Assembly (NCBI GenBank): GCA_003118195.1
Contig: BEXV01000283.1
Location: 94,378 to 158,377, forward strand
DNA from: Hemicentrotus pulcherrimus
Lineage: Eukaryota > Echinodermata > Echinoidea > Camarodonta > Strongylocentrotidae
Reading direction: 5' to 3'
DNA length: 64,000 bases
Positions 1 to 13,090 of this stretch are shown in pieces. Under the pieces are notes generated by a model. The model was not told where the DNA came from and did no database searches. It saw only the letters and a list, made by a program, of their open reading frames with translations. Position 1 is the stretch's first letter. Each line of letters starts with the position of its first letter. Made by a program: the position numbers and the translations under genes.

Positions 1-2860
1 GGAATTCATGACTAAAGTAAAATGCAAGGAAGAAATACAACCCATTTCCGCTTGCATGGCGGTGCTCAGTTGACATGGTTACTGAGTTTGGCTGGGGCAG
101 AGCTGAAGAGGAGTTCTAAAGTGATATGTGTGTGTTTTGGAGCAGCTGTGGATGGGCAGGGTTGAGGGGCACTTTTAGACAGAGGAGGACTACAGGGTTG
201 TAGAACTTTTGGACTGTCTGAGTTTTAACTGTTGGGAGGTAATATGATGGTGTCTCTAAATGAGTGCAATAGTTTTGTCCCCATCTCTCTCTCACCCTCT
301 CCCTTTCTCACTCCCACTCTCACTCCCACTCCTACTCCTGCTCCCGCTCCCTCCCTCCATCTCATTTTCCCCTATCTTGATCTGTCCCACTTTTATTCCC
401 TCTCCCCAATACTCTTTCTCTATACTTCCTACATCTTATTTTGTATTTGGAAATATGTACTTGTTATACTCATCAGTATTCTCATCAATTTTCTCCTAAT
501 GGTTTTCCCCTTCCCATTTCATTTCTGATAATATTTGCACCAACCTCGTTTTCATTTTCTTGTCCCAACTTTCTCCTCTCTTTCTCTCTACCTTCTCCCC
601 CCCCCTTATTTAAGTATTTTCTCCATCATTCTTGTTCAAGTATATTTTCACAAAGTCTTGTATTTTTAATCGATCACTCCATGTCATGCTGAGCCCTCCC
701 CCCCCCTCTTTCCCCCCTTTTAACAAGGCTAATAAAACCTACTTATCCTTGCTTTTAGTTGATGAGTAAGAGTCATAATAATTTAATTGTCATGTTTCTT
801 TAATGAAAGTGCGTGTGAGAGAAATACATGTAGTACATATACAGCCAATAAGGTTCACATATAAAGCATACAGTTTGACAAAGAGACTTTTCTACCATTC
901 CCATGTGCCTGTTTGTTTGTTTTTTTAAACTTTTTTTTNGGGGGGGGGGGGGAGGGGAGGGGGGATACAAGGGCTGGGCAGTATTCATGTTCCAATATTC
1001 CTATGGAGGTTCCACTCATGCTCTCATGAAATCCGATCCACAGTAAATTTTCATACAATAACCAAATTTTTCAGTGAAATCCTTCACCAAACACTACAAC
1101 TTGCCCTCTGCCCTAAACCCTAACATGATACCTACCCTAAAACTCAGTCACAACCCAACATGTATGTCTTTGACGAGCAAATGCCTCTGGAGGACATGGT
1201 AGGTCACCATTTATGAGGGTCTACCAGTTAAATACCTGTCCAAGAGAGCTGGCATTCGGAAAAAGACATCAGAAACTTGTTTCCACCCCTATGGCGTCAC
1301 CATAATTCACTTCAACACTTGTTAGTGAGACATTAATTGTCATATCACTTTATCGAATGATTTACGGTACACATCTTGTGGGCCTCACACCAGTGATTCA
1401 AGAGTGGAATGAAGCATCAAAGATGTGATGGCGTCCCTTTAATATAAAAGTAGCAATGATCTTGAGAGGAAGCCCATATATGGCCGTTTTATGGGTTTGG
1501 GTTATTATAAATCTCTCAGATTATTGTTACAAGTCATTACATATGATTGAAAACAGAGACCACTTTTATTGACTCGTAAGGTCTCACATGGAATATAAAA
1601 GTTTATAGAAATGGCCTTTTGAGATATATTGCAGTCTTTCATATTAGCTTTAGTCACAGCTGAATCACATATAAGATTTAATGCCATGGCTAATGGTATA
1701 CACAAGTATTGAAAAGTGCTAAAATATCAATTTCTTAATCATAGACCCCGTTCACATGGCCCGTGCTAGCCTTGATCAGATGGGCGTAGTCTGCACATGC
1801 ATGAAGATATCTTTATAGAACATACAGGTCTAAAATCAAAACCTTCATTGAAAAACATTTGTATATGATAAGGGTGATAAAAAAAGAGAAATGAAAGTAG
1901 ATGTTTCATAAAAGCAGAATAGGTTTAATTGTCACAAAATGTTCAATGTCGCATTAGAATAATACATTTGTACAGGAGTAGGGTAAAGAACAAAAAAATG
2001 ATATTGTTGTTGTTGAATATTTGTGAATATTTATGCCAAGGTAAAAACATGATAGCAAGTTTAAAACCCCATTGTATATCCCTTAAAAAATCATGTTTAG
2101 ATTATGTATTAAACATGTCAATTTTCATGTTCACACATTTCAATAGGTAGGTGACGCACAAGGCTATTGTAATTGCCTTAGGTTGATTTTCGAAAGTAGA
2201 ATAGGTTTGACCCAAGCCTTTGAACATTTGACATTGTTTTTCCTTTAAAAAAAAAAAATGCTTTATATTGGAGTCTAATCTTTTCAAAAACCTCTCAAAA
2301 ATATAATATGAGACTCAGAGCCGCTCCCTTTTATCCCTTTCACCTGCATTTATAATCTGACACCATCCTTGACACCTTGTGTGTATACCTGTCAAAATGT
2401 TGCCAATTTGCCATCACTTACATGATTGATGGACGGTTTCACTTTCTTATTATGATCATATAGAAAGGTAAAATAAAAAAAAAAATGAATGAAAAATGGT
2501 TTTGAGGTGGCATATTTAAGTGCCAAACCTAATGTTTTGTTCCTAACAAAATAGAGATTTTCCAAGTATTTTTACGACTTGGAAATAGCTATTGAATGTT
2601 CAAATAAGCATTCTTACAATGATGATAGAATTAAAGGTGAGGGATTTAGTAAGATTTAGTATAAACTCCCAATTTCAATTTTTAGATCCTTGAAATTTGA
2701 ATTCACCAAATGTGTACTTGAAATGGAAGAGAGATGTTTCCCTGATTATTCAAGGTTAAAAAGTAGATAGATGAACATATTAGGTATTATTATTAATTGT
2801 ATTCAGTTTTTACAAATTAGCTACTTTTATTTGTCCTTCCTGCAGTTATTCCTTTTAATA

Positions 2861-3091
2861 GCTCAGTGAAAAGTAATTATACAAGAATTTCATTTAGTTT
2901 AGCTTAAAAGTCACAAGAGCAGGCAAGACTGGTCCTAGGGTAGATCTACATGTACCTATGTCAGCATCTCTGCAGCTCAGTGAAAAAATAATTATACAAG
3001 AACTTCATTATAGTTTAGCTTAAGAATCACAAGAGTAGACCACAGACTGGTCCTGACTTGATCCTGGAGTTCTACCTATGTCAGCATCTCT
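2861..3091. repeat. Tandem duplication, two ~115-bp units
   Basis: Unit 1 (2861-2974) and unit 2 (2975-3091) both start GCTCAGTGAAAA and share AATTATACAAGAA, TAGTTTAGCTTAA, GACTGGTCCT and CCTATGTCAGCATCTCT, with small indels between them. Confidence 0.8.
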
Positions 3092-3636
3092 TTAGCGGAG
3101 CGAAGGACTTCCAGTGTATTCAGCATACCTACCTGTCAGACCCGGCCATCTAAAGCAAGCAGGCACTTGGCACTCAATCTCCACCAATCACTTTCCCCTC
3201 TCCACCATCACCCCTCTTGCTCCCTGGAAAGCTCCGTTCCCTCGGCTCCACCCTGTACCCTCGCCAACAAACCGGATGCGGTGCGAAGCCCCTCCCGCCT
3301 GTAAGCTGCCAACTCTTTTAAGCCTTGCATGGTCTCCAGTCCAGCAATGGTTGGGAGTGAATTAGGGGAGTGGGGGTAAGGATGCTAAAGACCCATTAGA
3401 CTCTAAATCGCAAAACTGTAAAACCTGAAATTTTGGTGACATGAAACTATTAGGCAAAAAACTTTCACAAATTGCAACAATTTTCTGTTTTAATTCTCTA
3501 TTAAATTTCACAGATGGAAATTTAAGAAACTGGACCACTCACTTAATTCTTGAGAACTACACGCATATGGAGAACAATACTGCCTTGACGATATATTTCT
3601 GTTTCTGTTAATGATAGATATCTCATGAATGGGTGT

Positions 3637-3845
3637 TTGGGGTAGTGGGCTCAACCCTAAGCACCCCTTGTGTTTGGTAGGAGTAGAGGGGTTCAGGGCA
3701 AGTTAACCCACTCTACCCTCCTTCGAGGTCTGTAATTTTCAGGAAAATCATGAGAGTTGGGGTAGTGAGTATACACCCCTAAGGATCCCCTTTTTTTGTT
3801 AAGAGTAGAGGGGGTCAGGGCAGGTTAACCCGCTCTACCCTCCCC
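3637..3845. repeat. Tandem duplication, two ~90-bp units 120 bp apart
   Basis: Both units run from TTGGGGTAGTG through GAGTAGAGGG, TCAGGGCA and GTTAACCC to CTCTACCCTCC. The second copy starts near 3757. Confidence 0.8.
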
Positions 3846-3973
3846 ATGCCTCCAGCGGGTCTCATCTGGAGCGCACCTGGCTTGATGCGGCTGACAAGCC
3901 CTGCTAGTCTGGAAGCAGGAGACTCTCTCTATGCCCGCATCACCTTGATGCCGGTCTAAATGCAGGGACAGAA

Positions 3974-4275
3974 GGCCTGTTTTCATCAGACAGAAGTTGC
4001 AAAATAACCGGCTTTTTTTCAGACTCAGGATATTTCCCTGAAGCTTGAAATTGCGGCTTCACCAGACCAATATGCTCATCACAAACTAGCTTGGAATGGC
4101 ACAAATTAGCTGCTATTTTGGAAGCAAGCCAAAATTTCTCGGGATATTTTCTCGACCAAATAGCCCGCTAATTGCGGGCTGCAATTGATTAAGACGCAAA
4201 TTAGCTTGCTAATTTGAGATCGGGCTAGTTAAAATACTGGGTTATTTTGCAACTTCGGTCTGATGATGGCAGGCC
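3974..4275. mobile_element. MITE-like inverted-repeat element, copy 1
   Basis: Left end GGCCTGTTTTCATCAGAC and right end GTCTGATGATGGCAGGCC are near-perfect inverted repeats that continue for over 30 bases through TTGCAAAATAACC. The internal sequence (AAGCTTGAAATTGC, CTCATCACAAACTAGCT, TTTTCTCGACCAAATAGCC) is shared with three other copies in this window. No open frame is present, so it would need a transposase from elsewhere. Confidence 0.85.
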
Positions 4276-4766
4276 ATATACATGTACAGACTTCATCTGC
4301 AAGGCTAATTCATTGTCACACCCAAGTCTGATTTTGAAATACCTCCAAAGTTCTCCTATAATCAGGAAGAAACACACACAAAAACAGGGACAATGCTATA
4401 ATTCTGTGAACATTCCAAAATCTCAAAGGTGATGTTTGCTTGAAATCCATTTTAGTTGATTTCATTATGATTAATATTCATGTTTACCTGAGTGCAATAA
4501 TATATTGCAGACAAAGAACCAGGGGACCAGCGGATTTGCATCCTACCAGAGGGACTTGGTATTAAAATACATGTAGATGTCAAATAATACTGCATTGCTC
4601 ACAGTGCACAAAGCGACCAGGCTTTAGATTTAATCATACAAACTCAAAGGATGGCAGATATCCATTTTATCATCCAATCCAGCTAAATGATAATTAAGAA
4701 AGAGAAAAGTAGAAAGGGACAAAATAGAATAGAATGAACAGAATGATAAAAGTAAAATGATATCCA

Positions 4767-4835
4767 AGAAGAGGGAGAGAGAGAGAGGAAGGAAGGGAGG
4801 AAGAGAGAGAGGGAGGAAGGGAGAAAGAGAGAGGT

Positions 4836-4885
<50 letters not shown>

Positions 4886-4928
4886 TAGAAAGAAAGAAAG
4901 AGAAAGAGAGAGAGATAGAGTGAGAGAT
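4767..4928. repeat. GA-rich microsatellite
   Basis: A purine-only tract of AG, GGA and AAAG units with a pure (AG)n core at about 4841-4876. Confidence 0.95.
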
Positions 4929-7237
4929 ATGAATACAAATCCAATTGTACAGGTTACCAAGAAATGTGAAATCATAGCTTGGAGGCAGACACCGATTCAG
5001 TAACACCTTGTACAAAAGAGCTCGCCGCTCAAATCTGATTTTGCCATCTCGCCTCAGCCTCTTCGGCTCTCCTCAGGCGGAGAAACCTCGGAGGGTAGAA
5101 AATTATCCCCCCTCCACCACCAGCATCCATGTATGGGCTCGCTGGTGAATCAATGGAAGGTATGATACTCATCGTCATGGATACTTGTAATGGGTCTTCC
5201 GTTTTTCGTCCTCTATTCATCTTTTCCCGAGTTTAAACACCTCTAAATGCATCCATGCATCTCACCATTGATTCATCTTCCATTTCTTGTTCACAATTCT
5301 ATTGCAGCATCGATTTTCTTCCTAATGTGCGTTTCTTTCTTGTTTCTTGCTGTTGCTTACTGATACATGACTCATGTATTTGAACAAGATTTTCTGTCTA
5401 CGCAGAATTTTGTCACCCTGTATTATGTAGGTGATCCAATTTTTATATCTCTGTCTTCCGTTTCATGTTTACCGACACTTCTATATATTTTGATTCATAC
5501 TGTTAGTCATAATATTTGGAAACTACTTCTCTCTTGAAAGATCCTTCGCTTTCCCATTTAGAGGGTTTCAAATCGGCAGAGCTGTTTTCAAAGGTTGTGC
5601 ATACTTCAAAATTTAAAATTTTTATCTTCAAATATATAGTTCCTATTTGCATAATACAGCTTTTAGAGTTGAACAGGATTATGTACATTCTAGAGCTATG
5701 TATCAGGATGAGTATGTGGTATATAAAACAGCTATTGACTGCTTACTTTTTTGGTTAGAACTATGGCTCTTCTGTGATCTCGAGACTGCACTGCACTCCT
5801 CGACTTTGTATCTGGTCAAAGAACAGAACTGTACAGTTTCTTGGAGATCACCTTTGGCAATAGTAACTGTGCCCATCAAAGTAGTCAATATTTGTATACA
5901 CCATGTATTATAGTGTAATTGTCTCATAATTTCCATGGTATTTTGGGATGAAACCATCAGAGTCACTGTATAATTAACATCTTTGAATCGAAGCAAACGG
6001 TTGTAAAGGTAATAGATCTTTTGCCTGTAGTCTGTCCCTTCACTAGTGTACGAGTGTGTACCTGGCATGCGTTTGTTGGTTATATTCTCTTTCAATACTT
6101 CAAAATGTGTGCCCTAGCTCTGTCTGCAGTAGAAACCGATATCCATTCGCCTTGTGGCAAAACAAGAAAGTTAATCGTTGGGGCTGCGAAATTCACACTA
6201 TCCCCATGAATGGAGCGATACTGTTACCCAGAACTGTTGACATCAGTTAGTTGCGACTGCATGCGAAGCAAATGTACAAAGAAATCAGGCCAAAGATGTT
6301 ATTACTCTTACTTTTCAAGAAAATGAAGGAAAAAATGGCTCACTTTTTCAAAAAAGTTTACTCTGCGTATCTTGTTGTTTCCTGACAAAAGAACCCACCA
6401 ACATCGTCGGTTGGAGTCAGGATTTTTCGTATTGATCAGACATGTTCTTGATACCATGTTTCTAAAATGAAATGAGATTTGCGGTTGGCCAAGCGCTGTA
6501 AGCGGAGAACAATGGCAGTGTCTGGGGTACGTGCCAAACAGACTGCTCTCGATTTCCACCCACTAAGCACGGCAAACACAAAATTCTCTCTTACTGGTCA
6601 CGTCTTCGTGATGAAGAGTGGGGAAATTATTATCCTTCATCAAACGCAAGTGGCAGGCATTCCATATTTAGCTACGTTTATTCCCATAGATGAAATAGAT
6701 CATGTCTATTAGCTCCAATTTTTCTTTTTAATGAAAAGTCATCGTCAAACATCATTGCTATAATCTAGTTTCAGATGAAGTTGTAGCTTTCAGAAGTCGA
6801 ACAGAAAATGTGGTTTTGCAGACATGTCTTCTTTTCTTTGCCTATTAAACCCCGTTATGCTCATAAATCTTTTCAGTTACCTTCTTCTGCTCGGGAAAAA
6901 CAATGAAAATGTATATCCATATTCAGATATAAACATACTCTATCTTTAATCATGATTTAAGTTTATGTCATTGTTTTAGACATGGAATTGCATTTCAGAT
7001 GCATAATAGTTCTAAGAATTCTAAATTTACTTGATATTTGTATTATGGTTTAAGACATGGAATTAGGATCAAGATGTATGATACATTACAAAATCCTGAT
7101 AATTGTATATATTTGTTAGTAATTACTTGTATTACACATCCAAGAGGTATTGAACTGTGACACAATGATGAGCTATTCTGTTGAATAAAGGTATCATTAC
7201 TAGATAATTGATAGTTTTATTGCTGTTTTTTTGACAG

Positions 7238-7376
7238 GTAATGAGAACCATGAGGCATTGTGTGAAGTGGAACCCCTTTGTCCAGCAAAGTGCGAGTGCA
7301 CCTCTAAGTCAGTGGATTGCAGGAACAGAGGGCTGACTGAGTTACCCTTCACCTTCCCCTATCATATGATGGAACT
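7238..7376 (+). CDS. slit: slit exon: D2 N-terminal cap (LRRNT)
   Basis: This exon opens the Robo-binding domain D2. It enters with the last two bases of a split codon (GT, probably completing Gly) and leaves after two bases of a Leu codon. The translation starts NENHEALCEVEPL and continues with the cap CPAKCECTSKSVDC, which has the pattern C-x3-C-x-C-x6-C, then RNRGLTELPFTFPYHMMEL. The additional Cys six residues before the cap matches the linker Cys found between domains in other Slits. The acceptor follows a T-rich tract and the donor is GTAAGT at 7377. The cap shields the hydrophobic core of the LRR solenoid. The preceding LRRCT of D1 is not in the window. Confidence 0.96.
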
Positions 7377-7423
7377 GTAAGTACTTCTTTCTTTATCCTT
7401 TCAAATACATGCAACTTTTAGTT

Positions 7424-7863
7424 TCATTCGTTCGTTCGTTCGTTCGTCCGTCCGTCCATTTGTTTGTTTGTTCGTTCGTTCGTTCGTTCGTTTGTTCGTA
7501 CGTTCGTTCGTTCGTTCGCTCGTTCGTTCGCTCGTTCGCTCGTTTGTTTGTTTGTTTGTTTGTTTGTTTGTTCGTTCGTTCGTTCGTTCGTTCGTTCGCT
7601 TGTTTGTTTGTTTGTTTGTTCGTTCGTTCGTCCGTTGATCCATAGATCAATCTGTCCATCCATTCGTCCATCCATCCACCAACCCACCCACCCATCCATC
7701 CATCCATCCATCCTTCCAGCCATCCATCCATCCAGCCATCCATCCATCCATCCATCCATCCATCCATCCATCCATCCTTCCATCCATCCATCCATCCATC
7801 TATTCATCCATCCACCCATCCACCCATCCATCCATCCATCCATCCATCCCTCAATCATTCTTT
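7424..7863. repeat. Compound tetranucleotide microsatellite
   Basis: TTCG/TTTG units (7424-7636) are followed by CATC units (7653-7863). It starts about 47 bases after the D2 LRRNT donor. Long open frames through it are a product of the repeat. Confidence 0.96.
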
Positions 7864-10800
7864 CATTCCTTTCTAGTAGTATCAGTAATTTCACTCGCTT
7901 GGAGCAGGAGACAAGATATCAACTGTTTAGAGCCAGAAGGGCTTTAACTCTGAGTAAAATCGTTGTCAGACAACATCACCCTTTTCCCTTTAACATTGGC
8001 TTTCAGTGGACACTAGATTCCTCATCCATCTATTGATAGCCAAAAGGGCATAAAACTTGTATGATATATTGAAGGGTGCTGAAGAGTTAACCCCTTCTGG
8101 CTCCTAGAGGGTCAACATCTTCAAGAAATTGTGTGAAAACTGCTGATGGAAAGACTAAATACAAAAAGACCTAAAATGTTATGTTATACCATGGAAAACC
8201 TATCCAAGAAATGTCTTGGACCACCTGTAGAATTATGTATAAATGATGTTTCTGGCATGAACCTCCTTGCTGGGTTAATTGGCAGGGATTGGCTCTAGTG
8301 TTTCATTACATCTTATGAGAGGAGCACTATTCAAATAGTTTTTCCAAGAACACGATTCTTCCATTACCAAGAACAGCTAGAAATCTCCTGCACTTGTGAA
8401 CTTGATCCGTCATGAATATTTTGAAGGAAAAGAATGTGTGAACAGAAGCAGGAATGGAGAAATATAAATGTAAAACTTGATTTTGTTATGATGTAGACAT
8501 ATTTGGTAGAGTCTTTGTATACCTGGAGCTCACCTGAGAATTCCAAACACCAGGTGTGGTTTGAACAACTGTGAAAACATTTGAACAAGCCCTCCAAAAT
8601 ATTTCCTTTTCATTCTTTTCAAGGGAGCAGTGATATTCCTGGGAATTAGACAACTTGGAGGAAAATACAAATCGTAAGATTAGCACAGGGCAAATTGATT
8701 GAAATCCACCAAAAATTAAAAGAAAGGGAATTGTCTTGAATCTTGTTGTAGTGGGAAATAAGCTGAGCAAAATCAGTCAATATGGAAAATTCTCTTGAAT
8801 TTGTTAAGAAAGACTGGGGAACAACTGTTGACAAGTCACAGGCGAAGTGTTTGGCTGTGAACTTGAGTGCCTGTTTGCTCGGTGTGTATATAATTTTGGT
8901 AAAAGCAAATTGGTTTTGATATCCCAGAAGGAAATGGCAATATTGGGTAAGAATAGAGGGAACGGAGGGTTGTTCTTTGTTTCCACAAGGCAAACTTGCA
9001 CCTGTCCCTCCAAACAGCATGTATACCCTCTGTCAGTGGGTGGGACTTCCAAGTTGCCACAGTTGCGATTGGGGCTGGTGTGGAAACGTCTTAGATTCTC
9101 CCATCTACCCCGTCAAACTTGACACTCATGTTCTTCCATCATTTCTAATTGAAACTGTGGGGAACAGCAGTGTGAGTTCGGCAACCGTCTTTCCTGGAAG
9201 TGTGACGGAGAGAAAAAGAGGAAAACATCCAGGAATAATGTAGGAAATATTGTTACGTGAACAGTTATCAACTATGACAAAAGACGACCGAAACACAGTT
9301 AAAACAGTCAGTATGCTAGCAGTCTGATTTTGAAACTAGCTTCAACTTTTTAGAAGGTAATAACAAGTTGTCAGTTGGAGAAAAATATCAAGGGAAGGGG
9401 GGGGGATAGNAATATGACATCACTCATCATTTCCATCAGTTTATAAGGAAACCCACTTGTTATATCAAGGTAGGCATATTATAAAATATTATAATGTCAT
9501 AGTTTTTACTATTTCTCTTCAGTTTATCCCTGTAATGTAACTGAGTTACATCTTGGCTTGTCATAGAAGGGCAACGCCAAAAAAATGTATTCCCAATTTG
9601 ATGTTGAACAATACATTATAATGTGATTTTTTTTAATGATTTCCTGCATTCACATGCTCTTACGTAAGTGAGTCACATGTTGGCTCGTGAGTATAAAACT
9701 TGGAAGGTTCATCATTTTTATCATCAACAGCAGCATATTGAATCATAGAAGTCAATTTCCTGGAAGTGTTAGCAAGACATGGGGTCAAGACACTTTTTTT
9801 TTATTTCAACTTGGATTGAAATCATGGAAATATTTTTGGCAGGATAACATTTTATTGAGCATTGTTAAGCTGAGACGTTGTGTCCCTAAAAAGATGTGAT
9901 GCAGCTCAACAACAAAAAGAATGGTCAAAATGGCATTCCTCTTTGTTTATATTTTGGGGGTATATTTATGTTTTTTCTGTATTTCATATGTTTTACTTTA
10001 ATTTAACAATGAAAAATTCATAGTCAGAATGTTTATTCTTGACAAATTATTTCAAACCTCAGAAGGGATTGAAACATTTTATAATGAATTACTTTTTTTA
10101 TTGAAAAGGCAACACATATAAAAAAGGCTATAACATTGAATATTTTGCAATTTCACCCTCATGACAAGGATCCCCATTGTTTTAAAATAGCGTGTTGGAC
10201 GCTGTCCCAGTTGCTTGATGTAATTTCCTGTGTGCTTCATGATGTTTTATCATGATCCATATTTCCAGGTTCGGCTTTGTCATTTTCTTTCAAATGCTGA
10301 AAAAGTAGAAAAGCAGTACAGGAAGAATTGAATGGGATTAGGATTACAGGCTATTTTTGATGATATGAGTTACAATATCCTTTCATTAGTGACTTCCGTC
10401 TTTTGAAGTTTCATTACATCATGCTCTTCAAATGGAGATTGGAATGTTGGATGAACATGAAAGTTCCAATTTCCTCTGCATCAATAAATCTCTACTTTTT
10501 TAAAACATTCTTTTAAAGAAAAGTGAATGAAAAATGATTGACTCTCGACAATTATTTATAGATCCATGGGGAGAGGAGACTTTGAAGAAAGAGGGTCAAG
10601 TCAAAAAAGTTATTTTGACCTCCTAAACTTGCCCCATCTGTTTCGCCTGGAGCATATCCCCCAAGAATGAACGCAAATCTGCAAAGAAAGTTTTTTATCA
10701 AATTTGTATAACCCCCCCTAATCACCTTTTGATTAATTTTTATAGCCCAGTGATGGGACAGTGCCCCCTATTGCTAGCCCCTCTTTTGTTGCCGATTTTC

Positions 10801-10894
10801 TCTCTCCGGAGACTGGGAATGTCCAATGTCCAGGGGCATTTCTGACCGTTGGGTTTTTAATGGCTTTCACAAGTTTTAAAAGGAATAGCGGTCT

Positions 10895-11614
10895 NNNNNN
10901 NNNNNNNNNNNNNNNNNNNNNNNNNNNNNNNNNNNNNNNNNNNNNNNNNNNNNNNNNNNNNNNNNNNNNNNNNNNNNNNNNNNNNNNNNNNNNNNNNNNN
11001 NNNNNNNNNNNNNNNNNNNNNNNNNNNNNNNNNNNNNNNNNNNNNNNNNNNNNNNNNNNNNNNNNNNNNNNNNNNNNNNNNNNNNNNNNNNNNNNNNNNN
11101 NNNNNNNNNNNNNNNNNNNNNNNNNNNNNNNNNNNNNNNNNNNNNNNNNNNNNNNNNNNNNNNNNNNNNNNNNNNNNNNNNNNNNNNNNNNNNNNNNNNN
11201 NNNNNNNNNNNNNNNNNNNNNNNNNNNNNNNNNNNNNNNNNNNNNNNNNNNNNNNNNNNNNNNNNNNNNNNNNNNNNNNNNNNNNNNNNNNNNNNNNNNN
11301 NNNNNNNNNNNNNNNNNNNNNNNNNNNNNNNNNNNNNNNNNNNNNNNNNNNNNNNNNNNNNNNNNNNNNNNNNNNNNNNNNNNNNNNNNNNNNNNNNNNN
11401 NNNNNNNNNNNNNNNNNNNNNNNNNNNNNNNNNNNNNNNNNNNNNNNNNNNNNNNNNNNNNNNNNNNNNNNNNNNNNNNNNNNNNNNNNNNNNNNNNNNN
11501 NNNNNNNNNNNNNNNNNNNNNNNNNNNNNNNNNNNNNNNNNNNNNNNNNNNNNNNNNNNNNNNNNNNNNNNNNNNNNNNNNNNNNNNNNNNNNNNNNNNN
11601 NNNNNNNNNNNNNN
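10895..11614. other. Assembly gap (720 N)
   Basis: Unsequenced; followed by a run of G. Confidence 0.99.
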
Positions 11615-12296
11615 GGGGGGGGGGGGGGGATAAAAGGCTTTTTCTTGTACGTTCTTTATTAAAATGTAAATTAAGTGCTAATGCAAATTATGTATGGGAG
11701 TAATGCATGTATAGACGTTGGTGTTTATGGCTTTCTATTGAATATTAGAAAAAGAAAACAAAAAATCAACAGAAATTGTTTGATGAATATTTCAGCTTCC
11801 TCCTTTGTTTAGTGAAGATTTATCTTGCTATAAAAAAGTTGAGATTCATGACTTAAATTTGTATTCACGATGATGTTTCCTCTTACAAAAGCAATAAATT
11901 AAAAAAAATGCACTTCGACCAAATCAAGTAATAAAACAGTTCTCTAATAAATGTAGCAAACAAAAAAAATTGGAGCGTTAGAAAAAATTTGAGGTTAAAT
12001 TTTTAAGTACTATGATTAGCTTTGAAATTTGAATTAGACCAATAGAGCTATAGATTACATGAAAATTGACAGGTCAACTGCCATCAAAATATCATGTCTA
12101 ATCAGCAAACCTAAGTGAAGGTATATTGGCTTTAATTGTAGTCAGTTCAAGAAGTTACCAGCAATTTCTTGGTCAGTTACAGTGTCTTTTGACAGCTGAA
12201 ATTGAGTACAAAGTAGCAAAAAGAGAAGTTGAATCTTTTGAAATTCATGGGATTAAACTTGGATCAGATAAGAAGTGTGACATCTAGACAAGTATG

Positions 12297-12410
12297 TGAC
12301 CCTAGCATAGTTTCTGACCTTGCCTTCAGTGGAGCTGAGCTGAGTGAAATTGAAAACAATGTTGTGTATATTATCAGGGTCATAGGTCAAACTCCCCCAA
12401 GCTATGGTCA
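12297..12410. promoter_or_regulatory. Cluster of nuclear-receptor-like half sites
   Basis: TGACCC (12297-12302), TGACCTTGC (12315-12323), a direct repeat GGGTCA-T-AGGTCA with one-base spacing (12377-12389) and TGGTCA (about 12405). The DR1 layout is a known binding format of RXR/HNF4/COUP-type receptors. Function is inferred from the motif only. Confidence 0.3.
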
Positions 12411-13060
12411 AGTGAGGGAACATCTTAGATGTCACTTTCTGGTGTCTGAACTTGGAGTGATGTTTCTATTTACGGAAGGTTAGATTATTTGTCCATCTAT
12501 CCTTCGTTTTTTTGCTTGGTCAATTCTGCTTCATATCAACCACAGGTCTTTGAAACAAGTCTTTTATCCGTCTTCTCATTCTTGTTCAAGTGTTTTGGAT
12601 TGTACTCTTTTATCTTTTAATGAATATGCCTAAGCTTTACCCCATCAAGCATCTGTTAACTTTATTTCAACCCTACATAAAATGTCTCATTCTTCTATGA
12701 TTATCTTTCAGCTCAATTCTCACATTTGGACACTCTCCTTCATCCATCTTTCTCTGTTTCTCTATCCAAGACTAATTCATCTTCCTCTCTCTCGTTCACT
12801 TGCGCATCATTGATTCATTTCTTTGTTTTTTACTGTCTGTATAGAGTGAGAAGAGCATTAAATTAATGCTTTTGTGGCTCTGAGCAGACAATATATCCAC
12901 CCTTTCTTTCTTATATCTTCCTTTTTTGTACCTTTCTTTCGTTCAATCTTATTCTTTATTCATCTCTTGCTCCCTTGACCCCCTTGTGCCCTTTCTCTGA
13001 ACTTCATCAGATTTGTCATCTACTGGAGATGTGTAAGTTGTATTTATTAGGCTCTAATGA

Positions 13061-13090
13061 TGTCACCGAGGTCAATGACCTCGGGTGACA
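13061..13090. promoter_or_regulatory. Hairpin with IR1-type nuclear receptor palindrome
   Basis: TGTCACC-GAGGTCA-A-TGACCTC-GGGTGACA is an almost perfect inverted repeat of about 15 bases per arm. Its core AGGTCA-A-TGACCT (13069-13081) is an inverted repeat with one-base spacing, a format used by ecdysone/farnesoid-type receptors. Confidence 0.3.

Larger units (their letters stand above)
1..7237 (+). other. Probable slit intron upstream of D2 (5' end outside window)
   Basis: No exon with LRR, LRRNT or LRRCT signatures is visible here, so this is most likely the intron between D1 and D2. It holds C/T-rich low-complexity DNA (260-720), a single N beside a G run (939-954), two short tandem duplications (2861-3091 and 3637-3845), one MITE-like element (3974-4275) and a GA tract (4767-4928). 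The 3' end has the acceptor TTGACAG at 7231-7237. Small open frames here are low-complexity or lack recognisable features. Confidence 0.7.

Noticed and set aside
6479..6712. Open frame of 77 codons with mixed composition
   Set aside because: Too short and without recognisable domain; no splice signals that would link it to slit in frame.
7646..7863. Regular short repeats that could suggest a CRISPR-like array
   Set aside because: The units are four bases with no spacers; this is a microsatellite in an animal intron.
7393..8036. Open frames of 130-190 residues rich in FVRS, HPSI or TNER repeats
   Set aside because: They are translations of the TTCG/CATC microsatellite in all frames.
8646..9243. 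Several overlapping frames of 75-125 codons
   Set aside because: Open on both strands at once with no family resemblance, most likely chance in a less AT-rich stretch.
10761..11633. Open frame of 290 codons
   Set aside because: It is open only because it crosses 720 unsequenced N bases.
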